Source: UBA3537 sp045561735 (GTDB lineage Bacteria > Bacteroidota > Bacteroidia > Flavobacteriales > Flavobacteriaceae). From it: DNA of 52,154 nucleotides. The notes under the pieces are model-generated. The model worked only from the letters and a program-made list of their open reading frames with translations, searched no databases and had not been told where the DNA came from. The stretch covers positions 1 to 52,154 of the forward strand of contig JBJKXC010000010.1 of the NCBI GenBank assembly GCA_045561735.1, read 5' to 3'. The translations under genes and the position numbers were made by a program. Below, piece after piece: positions 6,349 through 13,289 of the stretch (its first letter is position 1; every line of letters starts with the position of its first letter).

Positions 6349-7641
6349 GTGATAAAAAAATACTTGCTATCCCTATCCTTTTTGTCCTTATTTTTAAATG
6401 CTCAAAATTTTGATGCTGCTGTCGCTGAAATGGCTGTCGAACACGAAGCCGAAATTATTGAACTTAGACATTGGTTTCATCAAAATGCAGAATTGAGTAA
6501 TCGGGAATTTAAAACCGCAGAAAAAATTTCAGAGACTCTATTAAAAATTGGTTTAGAGCCTGAAACTGGCATCGCAAAAACTGGTGTTGTTGCAATTTTA
6601 AAGGGGGGTAAACCAGGTCCAGTAGTGGCTCTGCGGGCAGACATTGATGGCCTTCCGGTCAAAGAGCGGGCAGACCTTCCCTGGAAATCTAATATGATTG
6701 GAGAGTACAATGGAGAAAAAGTACCTGTAATGCATGCCTGCGGCCACGACACACATACGGCAATGTTACTTGGTGTCGCTAAGATTTTACATGCAATCAA
6801 AGAAGATATTCCTGGCAGCATAAAATTTATTTTTCAACCAGCAGAAGAGGGTGCTCCTGCGGGGGAAGAAGGCGGAGCGGAATTAATGGTCAAAGAGGGT
6901 GTTTTAAAAAACCCAGATGTGGGGGCTATTTTTGGGTTACACATATGGTCCCAATTCCCAGCTGGCAACGTTTACCTGCGACCAAAAGGAATCATGGCGG
7001 CTGTTAATGAGTTCAGAATTGATCTTGAAGGGGTTCAAACCCATGGTTCAACGCCTTGGACTGGCATAGACCCTATTGTAACTGCGGCTCAAATTGTAAA
7101 TAATATTCAAACCATTGTAAGCCGAAGCTTGCCTTTGACTGAGGCTGGAGCTGTGGTAACTATAGGCAGTATTCACGGCGGGGTCAGAAGCAATATTATA
7201 CCTGAAAGTCTCTACATGCTCGGTACCATAAGAACATTGGACGAAGCTATGAAGACTACGGTCTTAAGAAGGCTAGAAGAAATTGTTTACAACACTGCCA
7301 AAGGCAACAACGCCAAGGCAAAAATTACTTACCAAGTCAGCTACCCTATCACATATAATGACCCTGCTCTGTATGAAAACATGCTGCCATCACTAAAAAG
7401 AATAAATGGCCCAGAAAATGTACATTTCATGAATGCGATTACTGGTGCAGAGGACTTTTCATTTTTTCAAAAAGAAGTTCCTGGACTATATTTTTTTATT
7501 GGGGGGGCTAAAAAGGGTACAGACCCCAAAAAGGCAGCACCACACCACACTCCAGATTTTTATGTTGACGATTCAGCCATGCTCACAGGGGTTAAATCTA
7601 TGACAACTCTAGCGCTTGATTACTTGACAAAAGAGGAATAA
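6349..7641 (+). CDS. Exported M20 family amidohydrolase
   Basis: 430 residues from a GTG at 6349, giving a signal peptide (IKKYLLSLSFLSLFLNAQN). The M20D/hippurate-hydrolase fold is clear: HWFHQNAELSNREFKTA, VALRADIDGLP, the metal-binding HACGHDTHTAM with Cys and His ligands, PAEEGAPAGEEGGAELM with the catalytic and metal glutamates, GLHIWSQFPAG, a dimerisation domain beginning with FRIDLEGVQTHGSTPW, and the final TGAEDFSFFQ metal-ligand segment. Such enzymes cleave N-acyl amino acids or small amides using two metal ions. Export to the periplasm suggests a scavenging role on peptides or acyl-amino acids. The gene is complete and of ordinary family length once the signal peptide is removed. 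Confidence 0.9.
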   Translation: MIKKYLLSLSFLSLFLNAQNFDAAVAEMAVEHEAEIIELRHWFHQNAELSNREFKTAEKISETLLKIGLEPETGIAKTGVVAILKGGKPGPVVALRADIDGLPVKERADLPWKSNMIGEYNGEKVPVMHACGHDTHTAMLLGVAKILHAIKEDIPGSIKFIFQPAEEGAPAGEEGGAELMVKEGVLKNPDVGAIFGLHIWSQFPAGNVYLRPKGIMAAVNEFRIDLEGVQTHGSTPWTGIDPIVTAAQIVNNIQTIVSRSLPLTEAGAVVTIGSIHGGVRSNIIPESLYMLGTIRTLDEAMKTTVLRRLEEIVYNTAKGNNAKAKITYQVSYPITYNDPALYENMLPSLKRINGPENVHFMNAITGAEDFSFFQKEVPGLYFFIGGAKKGTDPKKAAPHHTPDFYVDDSAMLTGVKSMTTLALDYLTKEE

Positions 7642-7780
7642 ATTCTGATAAAGTCCCACTAAGAGTACCAAAAATACAATCATAAAAAGAATATTACTCG
7701 CAAATTTATAATTGTTCTGTTTATAACACTAAATATAAACACTGAGAGTTTTTTTATTCAGTTTTGCAATCAAAATTTAA

Positions 7781-7788
7781 TATCTTTG
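7781..7788 (+). promoter_or_regulatory. Candidate -7 element for the lipoprotein at 7812
   Basis: TATCTTTG matches the Bacteroidota -7 consensus TAnnTTTG exactly and lies 23 nt before the start. The nearest TTTG (7763-7766) is only 14 nt upstream, shorter than the usual -33/-7 spacing, so only the -7 part is convincing. Confidence 0.45.
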
Positions 7789-7811
7789 AGAGAATTAAAA
7801 TTTAAACTAAA

Positions 7812-8324
7812 ATGAGAAAATTACTACTAGCGCTACCCCTCTTTTTTATGATGGGATGCGCGCAACAAGAAAAAGCAGCAGAACCAACGAACGGATTTGG
7901 GCCCTATGATGGTCAAAGTGTTTACTTGGGTGATGAAGCTACTGTGACGGTTTTTAAGGCACTTGATGCTGCCTGGGCCGCAAGGGATTACACAACCATG
8001 AAAAACATGATTGAAGACGGCGGCATGTTTGTATTTGAAGACGGGCATACTGTTACAACAGGACAAGAGTTTGTTGACAAAATCGAAAATGATTACAAAG
8101 AATCTCTTGAGAAAGAAGAGCCTTGGGGCTGGAAAATAGATTACGCTTTTGCGGCCTATCCAAAGGGTTCAAATGACCCAAAGGCAACTAACCAAGAAGG
8201 GCAGTGGGTCAATGCACAATTTACAAGCAACGACGGCACTTATATTGAGTGGTATCAAATTGTTGAAGGAAAACTCAAAATGTGGTACCAAACTAAAGGA
8301 GATTTTGTCATTGCAGAAAACTAA
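7812..8324 (+). CDS. NTF2-like lipoprotein
   Basis: 170 residues with a type II signal (MMGC, Cys16). An unstructured spacer (QQEKAAEPTNGFGPYDGQ) precedes an NTF2/SnoaL-type domain: a helix VTVFKALDAAWAARDYTTMKNMI, then the GGMFVFEDGHTVTTGQEFVDKI strand-helix, and closing strands ending YIEWYQIVEGKLKMWYQTKGDF. The DAAWAARDYTTMKNMIEDGGMF arrangement is typical of nuclear-transport-factor-2-like stress or scavenging proteins. No catalytic residue set can be named. It precedes a small unknown gene (25 nt) and a further NTF2-like lipoprotein (21 nt after that), and the three likely form one transcript ending at the terminator at 9282. Confidence 0.75.
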   Translation: MRKLLLALPLFFMMGCAQQEKAAEPTNGFGPYDGQSVYLGDEATVTVFKALDAAWAARDYTTMKNMIEDGGMFVFEDGHTVTTGQEFVDKIENDYKESLEKEEPWGWKIDYAFAAYPKGSNDPKATNQEGQWVNAQFTSNDGTYIEWYQIVEGKLKMWYQTKGDFVIAEN

Positions 8325-8349
8325 AAATGGGTATAAATCAATTAATATT

Positions 8350-8730
8350 ATGAAAATTAAAACCGGAAATGTCGGCTTCCATATAGCCTTTAAAGTGCCA
8401 AATGAAGATACCGATCGCATGGAATCTTTTTTTGACACACACGAAAGCTTCATGCGAGAAACACACTACATAAGTGGTGCCGTTGAACCTGTCGTGCTTT
8501 GCTATGCTGTGATGAAAAGTCCTGAATTTAATAACCCTCTAGATCCAACCAGCGGGGAAACAGGACATACGCTTTATGGAGTTACTGAAATATACAATGG
8601 CCCAGAGGGCGCCCAAATGCACATGCAATTGGGACAACAAAGAGCCGACATGTTTGCGGAGCTGATCGCCTTGACTGCTGAATATTGCATCAGCGGTATC
8701 CTGGGGGCGGCTGTAATTCGATCTATGTAA
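8350..8730 (+). CDS. Unknown 126-aa protein, possibly dimeric alpha/beta barrel
   Basis: A frame extends upstream to 8149, but that overlaps the preceding lipoprotein gene; ATG 8350 (MKIKTGNVGFHIAFKV) is the natural start, 25 nt after the lipoprotein stop. It has no signal peptide, so it is cytoplasmic, unlike its neighbours. Pattern: an opening strand (GNVGFHIAFKVPNE), a helix (TDRMESFFDTHESFMRETH), a strand (EPVVLCYAVMK), a loop with PLDPTSGETG, a strand (LYGVTEIYNG), and a helix (AQMHMQLGQQRADMFAELIALTAEYC). This beta-alpha-beta-beta-alpha order resembles ABM-like dimeric alpha/beta barrels, but no diagnostic motif is present. Function unknown. Confidence 0.65.
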   Translation: MKIKTGNVGFHIAFKVPNEDTDRMESFFDTHESFMRETHYISGAVEPVVLCYAVMKSPEFNNPLDPTSGETGHTLYGVTEIYNGPEGAQMHMQLGQQRADMFAELIALTAEYCISGILGAAVIRSM

Positions 8731-8751
8731 ATTAACTTAAACCAATTTAAA

Positions 8752-9258
8752 ATGAAAAAAATGAAAAATATAATCACGCTTTTTATGTTTGGATGCATAC
8801 TGACTAGCTGTACTGAGAAAAATAAATATCCTATTGATGAACAGCCCATGTCAGGATATATGTTAGATGAAGACATGTATACTGCTATGGTGGATAAATT
8901 CATGAAAGCCTATACCGATAATGATATGGATTCTACAAAAGATATTTTTTCTGAAGATGCTATTTATTCTGTAAATGATGCGAAACTGAGTGTTTCTGAG
9001 CTTATGACGGCATTTAGCGAAGGTCACAAATACTTTGATAACATCGCACACAGCGATGTTTACACAGCTACAATGTATTATAATGACGGTAATATTTATA
9101 CAAACGTTTGGTACAATTGGAGTGGCGTGGTAAAAAGTAGTGGGGAAACTTTGGGCTTAAAGGGTTACGCATGGTTCAAGTGGGAGAATGGTAAGGCTGT
9201 CGAGGCGTACAACGCATTTGACCCTACTGCTTATAATGCAGCCATTGCAGTTGACTAA
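8752..9258 (+). CDS. NTF2/SnoaL-like lipoprotein
   Basis: 168 residues; the signal MKKMKNIITLFMFGCILTSC has its lipobox at LTSC (Cys20). The mature part begins with a helix (YTAMVDKFMKAYTDNDMDSTKDIFSEDAIYSVND), the common NTF2 opening in which a helix is followed by F-S/A-D-A. It continues with LSVSELMTAFSEGHKYFDNI, AHSDVYTATMYYNDGNIYTNVWYNWSG, and finishes with TLGLKGYAWFKWENGKAVEAYNAFDP. Last gene of the three-gene set starting at 7812, followed after 23 nt by a strong hairpin terminator. Ligand and role unknown. Confidence 0.75.
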   Translation: MKKMKNIITLFMFGCILTSCTEKNKYPIDEQPMSGYMLDEDMYTAMVDKFMKAYTDNDMDSTKDIFSEDAIYSVNDAKLSVSELMTAFSEGHKYFDNIAHSDVYTATMYYNDGNIYTNVWYNWSGVVKSSGETLGLKGYAWFKWENGKAVEAYNAFDPTAYNAAIAVD

Positions 9259-9281
9259 AAATCCGCCCGAATATAAGCAAC

Positions 9282-9314
9282 AAAAAAACCCGCTCAAAAG
9301 AGCGGGTTTTTTTT
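9282..9314. terminator. Bidirectional hairpin terminator
   Basis: The stem ACCCGCTC / GAGCGGGT with an AAAA loop is flanked by A7 on the left and T8 on the right, so it reads as an intrinsic terminator on both strands. It serves the lipoprotein set ending at 9258 and the 64-aa gene ending at 9333. Confidence 0.9.
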
Positions 9315-9332
9315 AATCGTTTGAAAATAAAC

Positions 9333-9527
9333 TTACATAGATTTAACAAATGGTAAACCTGTTTTTTCATTTTCTACAATCTTTTTCCCTGCTGGAAGGT
9401 CGCATGAATTAGACCGTTCGTCTTTTGCAAAATAATAAATTGTTTGATTTCTTCCGCCTTTTAAGACAACGTCTTTTGTGTGTAAATAATACGTCTTTCC
9501 TTTGCTATTTTTAAATGAATATCCCAT
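9333..9527 (-). CDS. Conserved small protein (64 aa)
   Basis: 64 residues beginning MGYSFKNSKGKTYYLHTKDVVLKGGR and continuing QTIYYFAKDERSNSCDLPAGKKIVENEKTGLPFVKS. Compact, soluble and basic. The pattern of G-x-x-F-x-N-S-K-G, Y-Y-L-H, IYYFAK, LPAG and E-N-x-K-T-G-L-P is one I recognise from small hypothetical proteins widespread in Bacteroidota and other bacteria, with no defined function. It is monocistronic, bounded by terminators on both sides (9282-9314 and 9577-9608). Confidence 0.7.
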   Translation of the reverse strand: MGYSFKNSKGKTYYLHTKDVVLKGGRNQTIYYFAKDERSNSCDLPAGKKIVENEKTGLPFVKSM

Positions 9528-9576
9528 AATTTAGTTTTATTTTGAACCAAATTACAAAAATTACTTCGGATTTTCC

Positions 9577-9608
9577 AAAAAAATCATCAGATAAATGATG
9601 TTTTTTTT
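9577..9608 (-). terminator. Hairpin terminator after the alpha/beta hydrolase
   Basis: CATCA (9585-9589) pairs with TGATG (9596-9600), with an A7 run on one side and T8 on the other. On the minus strand it follows the hydrolase stop at 9620 by about 12 nt. Short stem, so moderate confidence. Confidence 0.5.
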
Positions 9609-9619
9609 AAGAAGTAAAG

Positions 9620-10465
9620 CTAATTGTTAATAAAATCAACCGTTTTTATAAAAACTTGCTCTAGTTCTGTAGGGATTTGGGGATTGTCCCAGGGTTGTCT
9701 TGTACCAAAAACATGACTCCCTTTTGGAACGACATAAAGCGTACTGTATTGGCTCCATTCATGCAAAGCTATAGCTTCTGAGAGAGCAACAGATTTGTCT
9801 TCAGCCCCTTGGACAATTAAATACGGAATTTGTAATCCTTTAACAGACTTAGAGATGGTGAGGCGCTCCTCGTGGGCGATAAAATCTTCATAAAATTGAT
9901 ATCCGTGGGGCATCTGTTGCTGGGTGCGCTTATTTTTCACGTAATATATTCCTGAAGAGGCCCAAGCTTTCAATGCCTGCTTTTCTGGAAATCTTGATTT
10001 ATAATCGCTGACACCTGCCAATGTGATTACTTTTCTTATACGTGAATCTTCTGAAGCCTTAATAAGCGCTATGCCGCCGCCACGGCTATGGCCCATTAAA
10101 ATTATTGTGTTTGTGTCTAAGGCCGAATTTGTACTTTGATGGGTTGTTAGCCAATTGATGACACACTCTAGGTCCTGAAGTTCTTTGGTATAATTGTTTT
10201 GCCCGAAGGCTTCAAGGTCGGGAAAATCAATTGGATTTTCTGCCGTGCCACCGTTATATGAAAAGTTAAATTTTAAAAAAGCAATCCCTTGGGAGGCAAA
10301 GTCTTTTGCAAAAAGCGTCCAGGCCCCCCAGTCTTTATAGCCCTTATAGCCATGACAAAAAATAACGATTGGTGCCTTCGATTTGTTTATTTCATAAAAA
10401 AAATCATAAATGATAGGCCGTCCGTTTGGCCCAGGAATTTTGGCATTTATAATAGTGTTGATCAT
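9620..10465 (-). CDS. Alpha/beta hydrolase (dienelactone-hydrolase / peptidase-S9-like)
   Basis: 281 residues from ATG 10465 (MINTIINAKIPGPNGRPI), which begins 1 nt after the nuclease stop; the longer frame would overlap that gene. Alpha/beta-hydrolase signatures in order: IVIFCHGYKGYKDWGAW (oxyanion region), FNFSYNGGTAENP, the nucleophile elbow MGHSRGGGIAL (Ser), an acid candidate at VQGAEDKSV, and the catalytic His in PKGSHVFG. No signal peptide, so it is cytoplasmic. Likely an esterase or acyl-amino-acid-type hydrolase of unknown substrate. It is the last gene of the addB transcript, followed by a hairpin terminator. Confidence 0.85.
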   Translation of the reverse strand: MINTIINAKIPGPNGRPIIYDFFYEINKSKAPIVIFCHGYKGYKDWGAWTLFAKDFASQGIAFLKFNFSYNGGTAENPIDFPDLEAFGQNNYTKELQDLECVINWLTTHQSTNSALDTNTIILMGHSRGGGIALIKASEDSRIRKVITLAGVSDYKSRFPEKQALKAWASSGIYYVKNKRTQQQMPHGYQFYEDFIAHEERLTISKSVKGLQIPYLIVQGAEDKSVALSEAIALHEWSQYSTLYVVPKGSHVFGTRQPWDNPQIPTELEQVFIKTVDFINN

Positions 10466-10466
10466 T

Positions 10467-11350
10467 CTAAACTTTCTTTTCTTTAAAATCGCTATCAATA
10501 TCAAATATTGTGGAAAGGAGTACTTTAAGTTGGGCCTCAAAAGCCTCCAAAATCTCCGGAGTAATATGGGTTTGTTTGTGTGCCCCTCTTCCTGGCTTAT
10601 CCTTCTTCGTGAATTTTAAAACACCTGCGTTTACATTTTTAAATGAGAAAATTCCTGCCTCTAAAGGTAGAGGTAACGCTTGGGATTTGTGTAACATATA
10701 CGCATACATTAACAGCTGAAAGCTTTTATTGTGAGCCTTATAGTCTTCAACAAGAGGCGGCCATTCTACAAGGTTTAAGTCCGTCTGATTTACTTTAGAG
10801 GTTTTATAATCAATAATCCTTGGAGCGCCATCACATCTATCAATTCGATCAATATCTCCTTTAATACAAATAGGGAAATCAAATTCTGGTCCATCAATTA
10901 TAATGCTTACTGGGAGTTCAATTGCTTTTAATTCAATTTTATGCCCATTTTTTAAAAATTCAATTTCGTGGTCTAAAAAGTTTAAAATGTACCGCTTAGC
11001 GATTTCAAAACTGATTAAATTTTTCCCTCTAGAAATGTCTCCTTTTTTGTAAAGTTCTTTAAAAAATTGGCGTACTGTTGGTTCAATCTTTGGCTTAAGC
11101 GCTAAAAGTTTTTGAATATCCAATAACTGACCCACAAAAGGCTTATAAAGAGCCTCCAACGTGTAATGGACCACACTTCCAAAGGTGGTCGCCTCCACTG
11201 TTTCTTCTAAAGCATTATTTTCTTTAAGGCCTAAAATCTTTTGATTGTAAAAATCAATCGGATTTCGAATGTACTGCCCCAAGGAAGATGGAGAGAGCCC
11301 TTGTTTGGCCAAAGCTTGCAGACTTTCTAAAATCGCTTTTGTTTTTTTTT
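10467..11350 (-). CDS. addB: PD-(D/E)XK nuclease half of a frameshifted AddB-like protein
   Basis: This frame continues the coding sequence of the gene at 11254-13224 after a one-base shift in the A-tract at 11342-11350. Read in the shifted frame, the junction gives VKKTKAILESLQALAKQG, which flows into SPSSLGQYIRNPIDFYNQKIL, the normal opening of the C-terminal nuclease domain. The nuclease core is GDIDRIDRCDG...RIIDYKTS with a later FQLLMYAYML, the PD-(D/E)XK residues and Q/Y motif of RecB/AddB-type nucleases. If translated separately, the only nearby initiator is TTG 11312, which aligns as an ordinary Leu, so an independent gene is unlikely. Together the two parts would give about 919 residues. 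Confidence 0.75.
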
Positions 11351-13224
11351 ACAACAAATGGAGATGTGTCTATTTTAGGAACTTTCGGAGTCAAAATTTG
11401 GTGATAACATTGGTGATGACCATCTAACTCTAATTGGGCAATAAACCTGCTAGGCTCACCCCCTTTAAGGGCCTCGGGTTCCGTATTATATACCAAATGA
11501 ACCTCGTTTGCTCGATGTAATAGGCGGTAGAAGTGGTAGGCATAAACGGCGTCCTTCTCTTTGTGGGTTGGTAGGTTGTTTTCTATTTTGACGTCAAAAG
11601 GTATGAATGAGTTTTGTATTTTTCCTGCGGGAAGGATCCCTTCATTAACCGAAACAATAATGACCGTCTCAAAATCTAAAACACGGGACTCCAACATACC
11701 CATTATTTGGAGTCCGTTTAACGGTTGGCCTTTAAAACTCAACGTTTCTTTGGTCAAAACATCTTTAAATATCCGTTGCAAAGTTTTGATAGAATCAACA
11801 ATATTGTATTCCGCATCGTAATTTTCAATTTGTTGGAAGAGAGTCGAAAACCGGTATACATACTCCAAAGATAAGGCGTTCTTTACGCCTTTGTCTTGGT
11901 GCTGTTTTTTTAGTTCAATAAAAAGGCGCAATAATTGTCGTATGGCTGCTTTTGGCGACGCGTGACAAGGCTCAAATAGAAGTCTTAAGTTTGGTTCAGC
12001 CGCTGGAGCGAGGGCTAAAAGTTCATCACAGGAAAGCGCTATTAGGTTTTCGTGATTTATGTTGTGGATAATATTCTGAACGTTACTCAGTTGATTTTTT
12101 TTCAATAAACGCGCGACAAAGGGGTGCGATAAGAGCCCTATGATGTGCTTATAATAATACCGCCCCGTATCCGTAACTTGAAGTTTAAACCATTGATCGA
12201 TAAATGAAGCCAAAGGAACTTGGGCTAAAGGAAGCCCCATTGTTATGTTAACACTTTCAACCTCTGGGGGCAATGCATTTAAAACCGGCAATAGTAGGTT
12301 TTCATCCGCTAAAATCAGTGCGGTATTTTCTAATTTATTTTGTTTAAATAGATCGCTTAGAAGCTCGCCTACATACTTGGCTTGACTTATTTGCTTGGAG
12401 GCGCCAGTAATATGAATGTCTTTTGGGGTTATGTAGTGTGCCGAAACTCCATTAAATGGGTGTGACCTATAGTAGGGCCATCCCTTTTTATAACGACGCA
12501 TAAACAAGCCCGCGTCGTGGTAAGGGCTATTTAAAAAGTACTTGTCCGCATCCCAGAAAATTTCGGCTCTTCCATGCTGCAAAAGCTCTTGAATGATACT
12601 GGACTCTGCAGCATTCAAAGCATTAAACCCAAGGAAAATATGCGTTCCCCGCTTTGTGTTTTGTAAATATGCTTCTAAATTATTAACGGCATTTTTATAA
12701 ATTAATCCCTGGTATCCAAGATCTTTATTTAGTAAATATTCAGAAAAATTGTCATAATGGCGCGCGACCTGCTGCCAAAACCTTAAATAGCCCTTTACCA
12801 CATCTGTGGGGTTGGGGTCTAAAGACCAGTGGTTGATCTCTTGAATTGCGCTCAAGTATTTAAATATTTTTGTTGGATCAGCCAAATGACGATCAATTTC
12901 GTTAAAATCTTGAAGTACAATGGTGGCCCATTTTGAGAAACGGTCAAAGGGTTCAGCTTCTTTGCTGGGGGTGGTAGAAGTATACAGGGCATAGAATTCG
13001 AGCAGGGCCTCTGTATTATTTAATTGCTTAAGTTGTGACACCTCCTCAACAAAAGACTCTACAGAAATAATTTCTGGTAAAAATATTGGTTGAGTAGCTT
13101 GCCTTGCAAGCTCCTTTTTTAAAAATAATCCCGCGCGTTTGTTAGGCAAAACAAAGGTTAATTGAGAAATCACATATTCCTTAGAAATTAATTTTTTTAG
13201 AACCTCAGAAATGAAACTATCCAT
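11254..13224 (-). CDS. addB: AddB-like helicase/nuclease subunit, N-terminal part (frame broken)
   Basis: 656 residues from ATG 13224 (MDSFISEVLKKLISKEY). AddB-type features: an N-terminal inactivated-helicase start (LTFVLPNKRAGLFLKKEL), FLPEIISVESFVEEV, FLGFNALNAAE, ITGASKQISQAKYV, NITMGLPLAQVP, and the characteristic SVNEGILPAGK segment before LPTHKEKDAVYAYHFYRLL. The correct sequence appears to end near VVKK at 11350; beyond that the frame reads an unrelated tail (SDFRKSASFGQ...) to a stop at 11254, while the nuclease domain continues in another frame. The family role is resection of double-strand breaks together with AddA, which is encoded two genes upstream. It starts only 13 nt after a hairpin. 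Confidence 0.82.
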   Translation of the reverse strand: MDSFISEVLKKLISKEYVISQLTFVLPNKRAGLFLKKELARQATQPIFLPEIISVESFVEEVSQLKQLNNTEALLEFYALYTSTTPSKEAEPFDRFSKWATIVLQDFNEIDRHLADPTKIFKYLSAIQEINHWSLDPNPTDVVKGYLRFWQQVARHYDNFSEYLLNKDLGYQGLIYKNAVNNLEAYLQNTKRGTHIFLGFNALNAAESSIIQELLQHGRAEIFWDADKYFLNSPYHDAGLFMRRYKKGWPYYRSHPFNGVSAHYITPKDIHITGASKQISQAKYVGELLSDLFKQNKLENTALILADENLLLPVLNALPPEVESVNITMGLPLAQVPLASFIDQWFKLQVTDTGRYYYKHIIGLLSHPFVARLLKKNQLSNVQNIIHNINHENLIALSCDELLALAPAAEPNLRLLFEPCHASPKAAIRQLLRLFIELKKQHQDKGVKNALSLEYVYRFSTLFQQIENYDAEYNIVDSIKTLQRIFKDVLTKETLSFKGQPLNGLQIMGMLESRVLDFETVIIVSVNEGILPAGKIQNSFIPFDVKIENNLPTHKEKDAVYAYHFYRLLHRANEVHLVYNTEPEALKGGEPSRFIAQLELDGHHQCYHQILTPKVPKIDTSPFVVKKNKSDFRKSASFGQTRALSIFLGAVHSKSD

Positions 13225-13230
13225 ATTATA

Positions 13231-13265
13231 AAAATAAAAAACGCCTCGCAAATGCAAGGCGTTTT
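13231..13265 (-). terminator. Hairpin terminator between ompA-like gene and addB
   Basis: AAAACGCCT (13238-13246) pairs with AGGCGTTTT (13257-13265); the loop can add a GCA/TGC extension. On the minus strand the stem is followed by T-rich sequence (13240 down to 13231). It ends the OmpA-type gene (stop at 13290), and its 3' stem base is only 13 nt before the addB start. Confidence 0.75.
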
Positions 13266-13289
13266 AAATATTATTTTTAATATACCTGT

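Noticed and set aside
10467..11312. Independent nuclease gene starting at TTG 11312
   Set aside because: The TTG aligns as an internal Leu of AddB, and the upstream shifted frame supplies the expected linker sequence, so a frameshift explains it better.
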